Below are positions 1 to 7,574 of a stretch of DNA of 17,663 nt, in pieces (the stretch's first letter is position 1; the number at the start of each line of letters is the position of its first letter). The notes beneath the pieces are model-generated. The model ran no database searches. It was given only the letters and a program-made list of their open reading frames with translations, and was not told the origin of the DNA. The DNA is from Blastococcus sp. CT_GayMR20 (GTDB lineage Bacteria > Actinomycetota > Actinomycetes > Mycobacteriales > Geodermatophilaceae). The stretch is taken from NCBI RefSeq assembly GCF_004570345.1, contig NZ_SPQM01000105.1, positions 1 through 17,663 on the forward strand, written 5' to 3'. Made by a program: the position numbers and the translations under genes.

Positions 1-1915
1 GCTGCTGGCGGAGCTCATGGGGCGCTCGGAGCTGCGCGAGCTGCTCGACGCCGAGGCCATGGCCGAGGTGGAGGCGGAGCTGCAGCGGCGCCCGGGGCAA
101 CGGCACCCGCGGGACGTCGACGGCGCCTCCGACCTGCTCCGCGGCATCGGCGACCTCACCGCGGCCGAGGCCGCCGCCCGCGGCGTGCCGCAGGAGTGGC
201 TGACCGAGCTCGTCGACTCCCGCCGGGCGCTGGTCGTCCGCATCGCCGGTGAGGAGCGCTACGTCGCCATCGAGGACGCCGGTCGGCTGCGCGACGCACT
301 GGGCACCGCCCTGCCCGTCGGGGTCCCGGAGGTCTTCACCGAGCCGGTCGCCGATCCACTGGGTGACCTCGTCGGCCGGTACGCCCGCACGCACGGCCCG
401 TTCCAGCCCCTGGAGGCCGCCGCCCGCCTGGGCCTCGGCGTCGCCGTGGTGACGGCGACGGTCCAGCGGCTCACCGGCACCGGCCGGCTCGTCACCGGCG
501 AGTTCCGCCCGGGCGGCTCGGGGCAGGAGTGGTGCGACGCCGAGGTCCTGCGCTCGATCCGCCGCCGCAGCCTGGCCAAGCTGCGCCAGGAGGTCGAGCC
601 CGTCCCGATCGGCACGCTCGCCCGGTTCACGCCGTCCTGGCAGTCGGTCGGCAGCCGCCTCCGCGGTGTGGACGGCGTCCTCGCGGTCGTGGAACAGCTC
701 GCCGGCGCCCTGGTGCCGGCCAGTGCGCTGGAGTCGCTGGTGCTGCCTGCCCGCGTGCGCGACTACTCCCCCGCGATGCTCGACGAGCTGACCAGCGCCG
801 GCGAGGTGCTGTGGGCCGGAGCCGGGGGCCTGCCGGGCGGCGACGGGTGGATCAGCCTCGTCCCGGCCGACCTCGCTCCCCTGCTGCTGCCCGATGCCTT
901 GGAGGTCCCCGACGGGGGGCGGCCCGTCCTCGACCAGCTGGCCGGCGGCCAAGCACTGTTCTTCCGCGGGCTCTCCGACCTGGTCGGTTCCACGGACGAC
1001 ACCGCGATGGCCGACCTGGTCTGGGATCTCGTGTGGGCCGGCGTCCTCACCAACGACACGCTCGCCCCGCTGCGCACCCGGCTCGGTGGTGGCGGCACCC
1101 ACCGCAGCAAGCCCGCCGCGCCGCGGGTCCGCATCGACCGCGGGCGTGGTGGCCGCACGCGGCTCGGCCGGCCGGCGATGCCCAGTCGAACCGGTCCCCC
1201 GACGGTGGCCGGCCGCTGGTCGCGGCTGCCCGACCGCGAGCCCAACACCACGCGCCGGACGACCGCGCGGGCCGAGGCGCTGCTGGAGCGGCACGGGGTG
1301 CTGACGCGGGGCGCGGTCATGGCCGAGCAAGTGCCCGGCGGCTTCTCCGCGGTCTACCCGGTGCTGCGGGCCTTCGAGGAGAACAACCGGGCGCGGCGCG
1401 GCTACTTCGTCGAGACGCTCGGGGCCGCCCAGTTCGGCACCCCCGGCTCGGTCGACCGGCTGCGCACCTTCGCCTCACCCGACCGCGTCCCCGGCGGTGC
1501 AGTGGTCCTGGCGGCGACCGACCCCGCGAACGTCTACGGCGCCGCCCTGCCGTGGCCCGAGCGCTCGGCGGCCGGCGATCCGGACGCCGTCGACCTCGGC
1601 GAGGGCACCGGCCGGAAGGCGGCGACGGGCCATCGCGCCGGCCGCAAGGCGGGCGCCCTGGTCGTGCTCGTCGACGGCGACCTGGTGCTCTACGTCGAGC
1701 GCGGGGGCAAGACCCTCCTGTCCTGGACCGAGGACGAGCACGTCCTCAAGGAGGCGGCGACGGCGCTGTCCGGTGCGGTGTCGGCCGGGGCGCTCGGCCG
1801 CATGGTCGTGCAGAAGGCCGACGGCGCGTCGGTGCACGAGTCGACGCCGCTGTCCGCAGCGCTCCAGGCGGCCGGCTTCGCCGCTACTCCGCGAGGCCTG
1901 CGGCTCCGCGCCTGA
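1..1915 (+). CDS. lhr: Lhr family ATP-dependent helicase, C-terminal part (5' end outside window)
   Basis: The reading frame is open from base 2 and ends with TGA at 1913-1915, giving about 637 residues. The ATG at 17 is internal, because the frame reads in from the window edge in the Lhr-like context LLAELMGRSELRELLDAEA. Bacterial long-form Lhr proteins are about 1500 residues: an SF2 helicase core with its own winged helix, then a large C-terminal domain made of an array of winged helices and a barrel related to AlkZ. Only this C-terminal domain is present here, so no Walker or DEAH motifs are seen. The segment RRGYFVETLGAAQFGTPG near position 1395 is a very conserved Lhr signature. Lhr is a 3'-5' translocase linked to repair of DNA damage, and uracil-DNA glycosylase activity is reported for the E. 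coli C-terminal region. It is followed by an ABM gene on the other strand and then nei, its usual partner in mycobacteria. Family call is firm; the exact biochemical activity is inferred. Confidence 0.93.
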   Translation, partial: LLAELMGRSELRELLDAEAMAEVEAELQRRPGQRHPRDVDGASDLLRGIGDLTAAEAAARGVPQEWLTELVDSRRALVVRIAGEERYVAIEDAGRLRDALGTALPVGVPEVFTEPVADPLGDLVGRYARTHGPFQPLEAAARLGLGVAVVTATVQRLTGTGRLVTGEFRPGGSGQEWCDAEVLRSIRRRSLAKLRQEVEPVPIGTLARFTPSWQSVGSRLRGVDGVLAVVEQLAGALVPASALESLVLPARVRDYSPAMLDELTSAGEVLWAGAGGLPGGDGWISLVPADLAPLLLPDALEVPDGGRPVLDQLAGGQALFFRGLSDLVGSTDDTAMADLVWDLVWAGVLTNDTLAPLRTRLGGGGTHRSKPAAPRVRIDRGRGGRTRLGRPAMPSRTGPPTVAGRWSRLPDREPNTTRRTTARAEALLERHGVLTRGAVMAEQVPGGFSAVYPVLRAFEENNRARRGYFVETLGAAQFGTPGSVDRLRTFASPDRVPGGAVVLAATDPANVYGAALPWPERSAAGDPDAVDLGEGTGRKAATGHRAGRKAGALVVLVDGDLVLYVERGGKTLLSWTEDEHVLKEAATALSGAVSAGALGRMVVQKADGASVHESTPLSAALQAAGFAATPRGLRLRA

Positions 1916-1919
1916 GAGC

Positions 1920-2498
1920 TCAGTCGCGGGAGGGGTGCAGCCAGCCCGCGAGCACGCGGGTCAGCCCCGGCATGACGACCTGGCCCAGCAGCAGCACGAC
2001 CACGGTCGCCGACAGCAGCAGCCGCAGCCCGAGCGGCCAGCTCTCCAGCCGCGGCATCACGAACACCTGCAGCAGCGACGTGATGGCGAAGACCGCGAGG
2101 ATGGTCAGCAGGGTGAGCCGCCAACGCGGTCCGGGCTGGGGCGAGCGGGTGAAGAAGCTCTCCAGGCCGGACGTCCGGGCGTAGCGCACGTCGTCGATCA
2201 TCTCCTCGACGTGCGCGAGGGCCGACCGGCGCTCCGACGAGCGCTCCCACGCCGCCAGCGATTCGTCGTCCTGGAAGCGGTAGACGAGGTGGTACTCCGA
2301 GCTCCCGGGCCCCGGGTTCAGCAGGCTCGCGCCGAGGTTCCCCGGGAAGCCGGACGCCAGGCCCAGCACGTTCTCCGCCCACTGCTCGAACGCCTCGCGA
2401 CGGTCGGGCCGGACGACCCGCGCGACGGTCACGGTGACCGGCTCGGCGGCGGGCGACTCGACGGCGGACCGTGGGCCTCGGCGCAGGGACATGCTCAC
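1920..2498 (-). CDS. Antibiotic biosynthesis monooxygenase (ABM) domain membrane protein
   Basis: The 192-residue product has an N-terminal ferredoxin-like ABM domain (about 20-118) with the segment VTVTVARVVRPDRREAFEQW and a later HLVYRFQDDESLAAWERS. Two hydrophobic helices follow (about 127-148 and 157-179), and the protein ends in a short charged tail. This matches the family of ABM-domain proteins anchored by C-terminal membrane helices. Small ABM proteins include cofactor-free oxygenases and haem-binding enzymes, but no substrate can be named here. The gene converges on lhr with a 4-bp gap and diverges from nei across about 110 bp. The start is uncertain: GTG at 2498 and ATG at 2492 are both possible, and neither has a clear Shine-Dalgarno sequence. 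Confidence 0.82.
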   Translation of the reverse strand: MSMSLRRGPRSAVESPAAEPVTVTVARVVRPDRREAFEQWAENVLGLASGFPGNLGASLLNPGPGSSEYHLVYRFQDDESLAAWERSSERRSALAHVEEMIDDVRYARTSGLESFFTRSPQPGPRWRLTLLTILAVFAITSLLQVFVMPRLESWPLGLRLLLSATVVVLLLGQVVMPGLTRVLAGWLHPSRD

Positions 2499-2607
2499 GG
2501 GACGGACAACCGCCGCGCGGGGGCGCCGTCATCCCGGGTGTCAGGGGACTCACACCTCCTGAGCAGGCCCGATCCCCGCGATGACCCCCAGCAGGGACAC
2601 TGAGGAC

Positions 2608-3459
2608 GTGCCCGAGGGAGACACCGTGTGGCTGGCGGCCCAGCGGATGAACACCGCCCTGGCCGGCGCCACCCTGGTCCGCGGCGAGTTCCGGCTCCCC
2701 CAGCTGGCGGCCCTGGACCTGACCGGCGCCACCGTCCGGGAGGTCGTCCCCCGCGGCAAGCACCTGCTGATCCGCCTGGCCGACGACCGCACCCTGCGCA
2801 CGCACTTCCGCATGGACGGCAGCTGGCACATCTACCGCCCCGGGGGAAAGTGGCACGGCGGCCCCGCCTACGACGTCCGCGTCGTCCTGGCCACGCCCGA
2901 GTGGGAGTGCGTCGGCTACCGCCTGCACGACGTCGAGCTGGTACCGACGACCGAGGAGGACCGGCTGGTCGGCCACCTCGGCCCGGACGTCCTCGGCCCG
3001 GACTGGGACCTGGAGGAGGCGCTGCGCCGGCTCCGGTCCCACCCGGACGAGCAGATCGGCGTCGCGATCCTCGACCAGCGGAACCTGGCCGGGATCGGCA
3101 ACCTGTACAAGGTCGAGGCGCTGTTCCTCGCCGGCATCCACCCATGGGCCCGCGTGGGTGACGTGACGAACCTCGAGGCCCTGGTCACGCGCGCCCGCTC
3201 GCTCATGCTGGCCAACCGCAACCATCCCGAGCAGACCACCACCGGCATCCCGCGCCGCGGTCAGGACCACTGGGTGGCCGGCCGGAAAGGGAAGCCCTGC
3301 CGGCGCTGTGCCACGCCGATCCTGCTCGGCGAGCAGGGGCCGTCCACGCAGGAGCGCGTCACCTGGTGGTGCCCCACCTGCCAGGCGGCCCGGTCCCCCA
3401 TCGACCCGCTGGCGCGCACCGGCGAACCGGACCGGCCGCAGCCGATCACGCTCTACTGA
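2608..3459 (+). CDS. nei: Endonuclease VIII-type DNA glycosylase/AP lyase (Nei2-like)
   Basis: The chosen start is GTG at 2608, not the upstream ATG at 2581. The mature enzyme must expose proline as its second residue, and the protein then begins (M)PEGDTVW, the hallmark of Nei. Pro2 is the Schiff-base nucleophile and Glu3 the catalytic acid. Lys51 in RGKHLL matches the conserved catalytic-region lysine. The H2TH DNA-binding motif lies around 150-178 (LDQRNLAGIGNLYKVEALF). The C-terminal zinc finger uses Cys231, Cys234, Cys255 and Cys258. Length is 283 residues, normal for the family. It would excise oxidised pyrimidines in base-excision repair. Proximity to lhr matches the mycobacterial lhr-nei2 neighbourhood, which supports the Nei2 subtype. 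The 3' end overlaps the cupin gene by 7 nt, head-on. The weak -10-like GACACT (2596-2601) ends 6 nt before the GTG, so a leaderless mRNA is possible but unproven. Confidence 0.95.
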   Translation: MPEGDTVWLAAQRMNTALAGATLVRGEFRLPQLAALDLTGATVREVVPRGKHLLIRLADDRTLRTHFRMDGSWHIYRPGGKWHGGPAYDVRVVLATPEWECVGYRLHDVELVPTTEEDRLVGHLGPDVLGPDWDLEEALRRLRSHPDEQIGVAILDQRNLAGIGNLYKVEALFLAGIHPWARVGDVTNLEALVTRARSLMLANRNHPEQTTTGIPRRGQDHWVAGRKGKPCRRCATPILLGEQGPSTQERVTWWCPTCQAARSPIDPLARTGEPDRPQPITLY

Positions 3460-3962
3460 CCGCCCTCGACCCAGAAGGTGTCGTGGCGGAGGAAGAAGTC
3501 CGTCCAGTCGGCCTCGCCCATGGCCTCGCGCCGGGCGGCGTCGGCGAGCGTCTCGAAGTAGTCCTCGCGTGGAGCTCCCGGCGTGAAGAGGAGCAGCATC
3601 GACGCCGGCTCGCCCGATTCGTTGCGGAAGCCGTGCACACCCCCGATCGGCACGTGGAAGAAGTCGCCCGGGCCGGCGTCGAGCCACCCCGTCCCGTCGT
3701 GCAGACGGACGGTGCCGCTCAGCACGAAGAACGACTCGGTGATGCTGCGGTGGAAGTGCGGCGAGGGCCCCGACGGCTTCCGGCCCATGTCCCACCGGTA
3801 CAGGCCGAACGCACCGCCGGTCGACCGACCGGTCGCCAGGTAGTGCGCGGCTCCCCCGTTGGCCATGGGCAGCTCCGGCGGGGTGCCGGCACCCCGGACC
3901 CAGGCCGTGACCTCCCCCGCCGAGCCGGTGTAGCTCGGCGGGGGGTACTCCGGCACCGACAC
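3453..3962 (-). CDS. Single-domain cupin protein
   Basis: The 169-residue product has both cupin motifs intact. Motif 1 is HFHRSITESFFVLSG (His69, His71, Glu76, Gly83). Motif 2 is GDFFHVPIGGVHGFRN (Gly99, Pro105, Gly107, His110, Asn114). The three histidines and one glutamate should bind a metal. This is the cupin_2 type; the substrate cannot be told from sequence. The open frame runs further upstream to 4145, but that extension lies inside pspA and reads as arginine/serine-rich antisense-type sequence. GTG at 3962 (or GTG at 3956) is therefore the likely start. It begins 13 nt after the pspA stop on the same strand, without a strong Shine-Dalgarno sequence, so it is probably co-transcribed and translationally coupled to pspA. 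Confidence 0.88.
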   Translation of the reverse strand: MSVPEYPPPSYTGSAGEVTAWVRGAGTPPELPMANGGAAHYLATGRSTGGAFGLYRWDMGRKPSGPSPHFHRSITESFFVLSGTVRLHDGTGWLDAGPGDFFHVPIGGVHGFRNESGEPASMLLLFTPGAPREDYFETLADAARREAMGEADWTDFFLRHDTFWVEGGQ

Positions 3963-3975
3963 GGCGCGGCGGGCG

Positions 3976-4824
3976 TCAGGCCGGCTGGTCGGGACGCTCG
4001 GCCGGCTGGGCCTCGCGCTGCTCGGTGGCCGGCTGCTGCATCTGCGGGGCGCCCTGCTCGATCGCCGCCGCCGGCTGGCTCCCCTCGACCGCCGGGGTGC
4101 CGCTTCCGCCCATCGTCGCGCGGATCTGGTCCAGCCGGGACGCACCCGCGACGTCGAGGGTCGCCTTCTGCACCTCGAGCATCCGGCCCTCGACCGAGGT
4201 CTGGGCGAGCTCGGCCTGACCCAGCGCGTTGGCGTAGCGCGCCTCGATCTTGTCGCGCACCTCCGACAGGCTCGGGGTGTTGCCGGGCGCCGACAGCTCG
4301 TTGACCTGGCGCAGCGAGGAGGCGACGTGCTCCTGCATCTTCGCCTGCTCCAGCTGCGACATCAGCTTCGTCCGCTCCGCGAGCGTCGTCTGGAGCCGCA
4401 TGCGGCTCTGCTCCACGGCGCCCCGCGCCTGCTCGGCGGCCTGCAGCGCCTCGTCGTGGCTGCGCTTGAGGTCCTCCATCGACTGCTCCGCGGCGACCAG
4501 CTGGGTGGCGAATGCCTGTGCCGCGTCCTCGTACTCGCCGGCCTTGGCGGCGTCCCCTCCGGCCCGCGACTTGTCCGCGAGGACCAGCGCCTGCCGGGCG
4601 GAGGCCTGGAGCTTCTCCACCTCGCCCAGCTGCCGGTTCAACCGCATCTCCAGCTGCCGCTGGTTGCCGAGCACGGCGGCGGCTTGGTTGGCCAGGGCCT
4701 GGTGGCGCTGCTGCTCGGCCTCGATGGCCTGCGCGATCTGGATCTTCGGGTCGGCGCGCTGGTCGATCTGCGCGTTGGCGGAGGCGGTGAGGTACTTCCA
4801 CAGCTTCACGAACGGGTTGGGCAT
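3976..4824 (-). CDS. pspA: PspA/IM30 family membrane-stress protein
   Basis: The 282-residue product starts [19 protein letters not shown], an amphipathic helix of the type PspA uses to bind stressed membranes. About 200 residues of almost unbroken coiled coil follow (about 25-235), rich in Gln, Glu, Ala and Leu. A proline/glutamine-rich tail (about 240-282) looks disordered. PspA proteins belong to the ESCRT-III superfamily and form rings or rods that stabilise the cytoplasmic membrane. The start at 4824 is well supported: AGGAGG sits 5-6 nt upstream. In mycobacteria the homologue (35-kDa antigen) lies directly downstream of clgR. Here three foreign genes separate the two, so pspA needs its own promoter in the 122-bp spacer shared with the divergent kinase gene. 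A cupin gene follows after 13 nt. Actinobacterial PspA is held by partners different from the proteobacterial PspBC. Confidence 0.92.
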   Translation of the reverse strand: MPNPFVKLWKYLTASANAQIDQRADPKIQIAQAIEAEQQRHQALANQAAAVLGNQRQLEMRLNRQLGEVEKLQASARQALVLADKSRAGGDAAKAGEYEDAAQAFATQLVAAEQSMEDLKRSHDEALQAAEQARGAVEQSRMRLQTTLAERTKLMSQLEQAKMQEHVASSLRQVNELSAPGNTPSLSEVRDKIEARYANALGQAELAQTSVEGRMLEVQKATLDVAGASRLDQIRATMGGSGTPAVEGSQPAAAIEQGAPQMQQPATEQREAQPAERPDQPA

Positions 4825-4910
4825 GGGTCCTCCTGCTCCGGCGCTCGGCCGGCCCGATGATGCTCGTCCCGCCCATCGTCCCAGGTGATGCCGTCCAGGA
4901 GCCAATGCGG

Positions 4911-4932
4911 GGCGCCCCCGTTCCCGGGCGCC
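4911..4932. promoter_or_regulatory. Inverted repeat just upstream of the pfkB -10
   Basis: GGCGCCC (4911-4917), 8 bp, GGGCGCC (4926-4932) lies directly before the -10 of the kinase gene, where a repressor would block RNA polymerase. It could be the target of the nearby TetR-type regulator, but nothing links the two except position. Confidence 0.35.
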
Positions 4933-4934
4933 GC

Positions 4935-4940
4935 TAGTGT
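4935..4940 (+). promoter_or_regulatory. Candidate -10 for a leaderless pfkB-GNAT transcript
   Basis: TAGTGT fits TANNNT and is followed after 6 nt by the GTG start at 4947. No Shine-Dalgarno sequence is visible upstream, and no clear -35. Confidence 0.55.
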
Positions 4941-4946
4941 TCGGCC

Positions 4947-5957
4947 GTGGCCAACGGGAACCCGGTGCTCAGCGTGCTGGGCGAGCTCGTCGTCGACATG
5001 CTGCCGGTGCCGGGCGCGGACGCCGGACCGGAGGGAACGGCGCCGCACTACGTCGCCCGCCCCGGCGGCAACGCCCTCAACGCCGCGGTGGCCGCCGGCC
5101 GGCTCGGCGCCCCGGTCCACCTGCTCGCCCGGCTCGGCACCGGCCCGCTGGGCGCGAACCTCCGGCGGCACGCCGCGGCCTCGGGCGTCGACGTCTCCGG
5201 CTTCGTTCCCGCGGACGAGCCGGTCAGCCTGGCAGTCATCGGCCTCGGCCCCGACGGATCCCCCGACTACGGCTTCCACGTGCAGGGCGCCGCCGACTGG
5301 CAGTGGACCGACGAGGAGCTCGCCACCGTCCTGCCGGATCGGACGGGCATCGTCCACGTCGGGTCGATCTCCAGCTGGACGGCGCCGGGCTCCGACGCCA
5401 TCGCCCGCCTCGTGGAGCGCCTGCACGGCGACGTGCTGATCAGCGTCGACCCGAACATCCGCCCGATGCTGGCCGAGGGTCCGGTCGGAGCCGCGCTGGG
5501 CAACGACCGCGAGGGCGTGCGGGCCCGGCTGGACCGCTTGATCGCGCTGGCCGACGTGGTCAAGGTGAGCGCCGAGGACCTCGACTGGCTGGGGCTCTCC
5601 GGCGACCTCGACGGGACCGCCCGGCAGTGGGTGACCCGCGGACCGGCGCTGGTGCTGGTCACCGACGGGGGCGCACCCCTGCGGGTCGCCCGGCCCGGGA
5701 GCGGCGTCCTGCGTCAGGAGATCCCGGAGGTCGAGGTCGTCGACACCGTCGGTGCCGGTGACTCCCTCGCGGCGGGCTTCCTCACCGGCCTGCTGGACGC
5801 CGGCGTCACCGGCCGCCCCGCCCTCGAGGCGCTGTCCGACGACCGGGTGATGGAGCTGGTGGACGACGCGGTCCTCGTCGCCGCGCTGAACTGCACCCGG
5901 GTCGGCGCCGACCCGCCCACGCGGGCGGAGCTGACTGCTGCCCGCTCCGCCCGGTGA
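4947..5957 (+). CDS. PfkB/ribokinase family carbohydrate kinase
   Basis: The 336-residue product has both PfkB signatures. The first is around 39-54 ([16 protein letters not shown]). The second is around 266-279 ([14 protein letters not shown]), where Asp272 is the catalytic base and the GAGD loop forms the anion hole. The overall pattern is closest to fructokinase or 2-keto-3-deoxygluconate kinase-like members, but substrate specificity cannot be read reliably in this family. The GTG start at 4947 is preceded by TAGTGT with a 6-nt gap, so translation probably begins at the first base of the transcript. The gene ends in a 4-nt GTGA overlap with the following acetyltransferase gene, which makes the two a translationally coupled operon. 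It diverges from pspA. Confidence 0.9.
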   Translation: MANGNPVLSVLGELVVDMLPVPGADAGPEGTAPHYVARPGGNALNAAVAAGRLGAPVHLLARLGTGPLGANLRRHAAASGVDVSGFVPADEPVSLAVIGLGPDGSPDYGFHVQGAADWQWTDEELATVLPDRTGIVHVGSISSWTAPGSDAIARLVERLHGDVLISVDPNIRPMLAEGPVGAALGNDREGVRARLDRLIALADVVKVSAEDLDWLGLSGDLDGTARQWVTRGPALVLVTDGGAPLRVARPGSGVLRQEIPEVEVVDTVGAGDSLAAGFLTGLLDAGVTGRPALEALSDDRVMELVDDAVLVAALNCTRVGADPPTRAELTAARSAR

Positions 5958-6436
5958 CCGACGTCCGCCTGGTCGGGTTCGAGGAACTGTCCGCGACCGC
6001 GCTGCGGGACCGGCTGCTCGTCCGGCGCTCGGCGTTCTGGTCCGGTTCGGCCCTGGACGACGCGACGGTGGTCGGCCTGCACGACCCGCTGTTCTTCCAC
6101 CAGTTCGGTGGCTTCGGGGCGCTCGCGTTGTCGGCGGACGGCGAGGACGCCGGCTACCTGCTGGGCGTGGTCAGCGCCGACCGGCTGGCCGTCGTCCACG
6201 CCGTCGCCGTCCACCCGTCCTGGCGCCGGCACGGGGTCGCCGGGCGCCTGCTCGGCCGGTTCGCCGCGCTGGCCACGGGCCTGGGTGCGCGTGCGGTCCA
6301 GGCGGTGGTCGTGCCGGGTGACACCGCCGCGCGGGCGATGGGCGCCCGCTTCGGTGCGCACGTCGCCCCGTCGGCGGGGCACGCCGGGGCGTCCGCGGAC
6401 CGGATGCTGCTCACGCGGACGTTGCCGCTCCCGTAG
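5954..6436 (+). CDS. GNAT family N-acetyltransferase
   Basis: The 160-residue product has the GNAT acetyl-CoA-binding motif A at about 83-100: the strand VHAVAVHPSW followed by RRHGVAGRLL. This fits the R/Q-x-x-G-x-G/A pyrophosphate loop (Arg91, Gly94, Ala96). The downstream segment (AVQAVVVPGDTAARAMGARFGA) fits the motif B strand-helix. The substrate is unknown; small stand-alone GNATs acetylate small amines, antibiotics or protein N-termini. The GTG start overlaps the kinase stop codon (GTGA, 5954-5957), so it depends on translation of that gene. Its 3' end overlaps the convergent tetR-type gene by 26 bp (6411-6436). Confidence 0.88.
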   Translation: MTDVRLVGFEELSATALRDRLLVRRSAFWSGSALDDATVVGLHDPLFFHQFGGFGALALSADGEDAGYLLGVVSADRLAVVHAVAVHPSWRRHGVAGRLLGRFAALATGLGARAVQAVVVPGDTAARAMGARFGAHVAPSAGHAGASADRMLLTRTLPLP

Positions 6437-6917
6437 CCGTCAGGAACTGTGCGAGCCGGGCCGCCTGCCGGTGCCGCGCGCTCGAGCGCCCGGGCTGGAG
6501 GACGACGCCGACCAGCCAGCGCGCGGCGATCTCGGCGGCCTCGCCGTCCACACCAAGCGCCGCGGCCAGCCGTCCGGTGAGATCGGCCCACCGGTCGGCG
6601 TCCACCGCGAGCAGGCGAGCCAGCGCCTCCGGTTCGGTCTCGGCCATGCGCCGGAGCACCGGATGGGCACCGAGCTCGTCGGACAGGGCGCCCAGCGCCT
6701 GCTCGAGCGGGAGCCCCGCCGCCAGCGTCGTCAGCCGGTCCAGCTCCAGGCCCAGCAGCGCCGCCGCGACGTCGTCCTTGGTCCGGAAGTGGTTGTAGAG
6801 CGTCGCCTTGGCCACGCCCGCCGCGGCGGCGACCGACTGCATGGTGCTGCGGCGCAGCCCCTGCTCGGCGAACGCCCGGGCGGCGCCGGTCAGCAGACCG
6901 AGCCGGGTGCGGCCCAT
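6411..6917 (-). CDS. TetR family transcriptional regulator
   Basis: The product is 168 residues from ATG at 6917. The TetR N-terminal fold is clear: a first helix RLGLLTGAARAFAEQG (5-20), then the helix-turn-helix SVAAAAGVAKATLYNHF (about 28-44) followed by RTKDDVAAALL. The C-terminal ligand domain is not recognisable to a known ligand class. At 168 residues the protein is short for the family. An in-frame GTG at 7001 would add 28 residues and give the more usual 196. That GTG lies 6 nt after a poor -10 (AAGACA), which in turn is 17 nt from TTGACC. Neither start has a convincing Shine-Dalgarno sequence. The gene lies 137 bp downstream of clgR on the same strand and converges on the kinase/acetyltransferase operon, which it may control (inference from position only). 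Confidence 0.9.
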   Translation of the reverse strand: MGRTRLGLLTGAARAFAEQGLRRSTMQSVAAAAGVAKATLYNHFRTKDDVAAALLGLELDRLTTLAAGLPLEQALGALSDELGAHPVLRRMAETEPEALARLLAVDADRWADLTGRLAAALGVDGEAAEIAARWLVGVVLQPGRSSARHRQAARLAQFLTATGAATSA

Positions 6918-7007
6918 GGCGTTGCCGCTGCGGGTGTGCGCGCCCGGAAGGTGCGCCGGACCGTGCCACGACAGGGACGGACCGACCGGCGACGGGAGCA
7001 CGGTTCC

Positions 7008-7036
7008 TGTCTTGCAGCGCAGCAGGCGCAGGTCAA
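7008..7036 (-). promoter_or_regulatory. Possible promoter for the tetR-type gene
   Basis: On the minus strand TTGACC (7036-7031) is followed after 17 nt by AAGACA (7013-7008), and then after 6 nt by an in-frame GTG at 7001. The -35 is close to consensus but the -10 lacks the usual final T, so this is tentative. If real, it favours the longer TetR protein. Confidence 0.3.
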
Positions 7037-7054
7037 GCAGGCGCGCCGACGGCG

Positions 7055-7468
7055 TCAGGCCGCGAGCGAGACCGCCTTGCCGCGACGCAGGGCGGCGCGG
7101 GCCGGCTGGCCCGCACCGACGAGCGCGAGCGCGGGCTCGGGAACCGGCTGCGCCTCGGCGGGGCGGGAAGCCGCGTCGGTGTGCTCGGCGGCCGCGTCGG
7201 CACCGGAGGGCGCCACCGGGCGGAGCGCGCCGCCCCCGGCGACCCGGAGTTCGAGGCTGACCTCGGCGAGGAGGTCGGCGAGCTCGACGTCGAGTGCGTC
7301 GCAGATCGAGGCGAGGAGCTCGGAGGATGCCTCCTTCTGGCCCCGCTCGACCTCCGACAGATAGCCGAGGCTGACCCGGGCGGCTCCGGAGACGTCGCGC
7401 AGCGTGCGGCGCTGACGCAGCCGGTGGCCACGCAAGGTGTTCCCGAGCTGGGTGCGCAGCAGCGTCAT
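7055..7468 (-). CDS. clgR: ClgR-like XRE family transcriptional activator of proteolysis/envelope stress
   Basis: The 137-residue product carries a Cro/CI-type helix-turn-helix at about 21-68, with the ClgR-typical run [20 protein letters not shown] followed by [11 protein letters not shown]. In actinobacteria ClgR activates clpP1P2, clpC and other stress genes. In mycobacteria it lies directly upstream of pspA and downstream of pgsA, a context partly kept here. The C-terminal half (about 75-137) is a low-complexity Ala/Pro linker ending in VSLAA. Streptomyces ClgR is degraded by ClpP through C-terminal alanines, so this end looks like a degron. The ATG at 7468 has AGGAGA 5 nt upstream. The 5' region holds a -10 candidate and a ClgR-type site (listed separately), which points to autoregulation. 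Confidence 0.9.
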   Translation of the reverse strand: MTLLRTQLGNTLRGHRLRQRRTLRDVSGAARVSLGYLSEVERGQKEASSELLASICDALDVELADLLAEVSLELRVAGGGALRPVAPSGADAAAEHTDAASRPAEAQPVPEPALALVGAGQPARAALRRGKAVSLAA

Positions 7469-7510
7469 GGCCGTCTCCTGTCCTGCGAGCGGGGAAGCGG
7501 CGGCACCCTT

Positions 7511-7545
7511 GCGGGCGCCGTGCGCTCACGGTACGCGGCGCCCGC
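7511..7545. promoter_or_regulatory. Inverted repeat surrounding the clgR -10
   Basis: GCGGGCGCCG (7511-7520) and CGGCGCCCGC (7536-7545) are perfect 10-bp inverted arms separated by 15 bp, and the putative clgR -10 lies in the loop. It could be an operator for a dimeric regulator, or a leader hairpin if transcription starts further upstream. GC-rich composition makes chance arms more likely than usual. Confidence 0.4.
7528..7533 (-). promoter_or_regulatory. Candidate -10 element for clgR
   Basis: TACCGT on the minus strand fits TANNNT. It predicts a transcript start near 7521 and a 5' leader of about 50 nt that carries the Shine-Dalgarno sequence. The identical hexamer precedes ftsK at 13160-13165. 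Confidence 0.45.
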
Positions 7546-7574
7546 CGCCCAGGTCCGGCCGACCGGCATGCGTC

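Noticed and set aside
529..2184. Plus-strand open frame of 551 codons overlapping lhr
   Set aside because: Its Arg/Pro/Ala-rich composition is typical of a shifted frame. The lhr frame is clearly the coding one.
2541..2562. Imperfect inverted repeat TCAGG...CCTGA between the ABM gene and nei
   Set aside because: Only five clean base pairs, common by chance; no promoter element makes it meaningful.
4825..4946. GGGAAC on the minus strand as a SigE-type -35 for pspA
   Set aside because: No CGTT/CGTA follows at 15-17 nt. No ClgR-type site was found in this spacer either, so the pspA promoter is left unassigned.
6957..7044. Short direct repeats (CGGACCG 21 bp apart; AGCAGGCGC 15 bp apart) upstream of the tetR-type gene
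   Set aside because: They are GC-rich 7- and 9-mers, and TetR operators are palindromes. No support beyond repetition.
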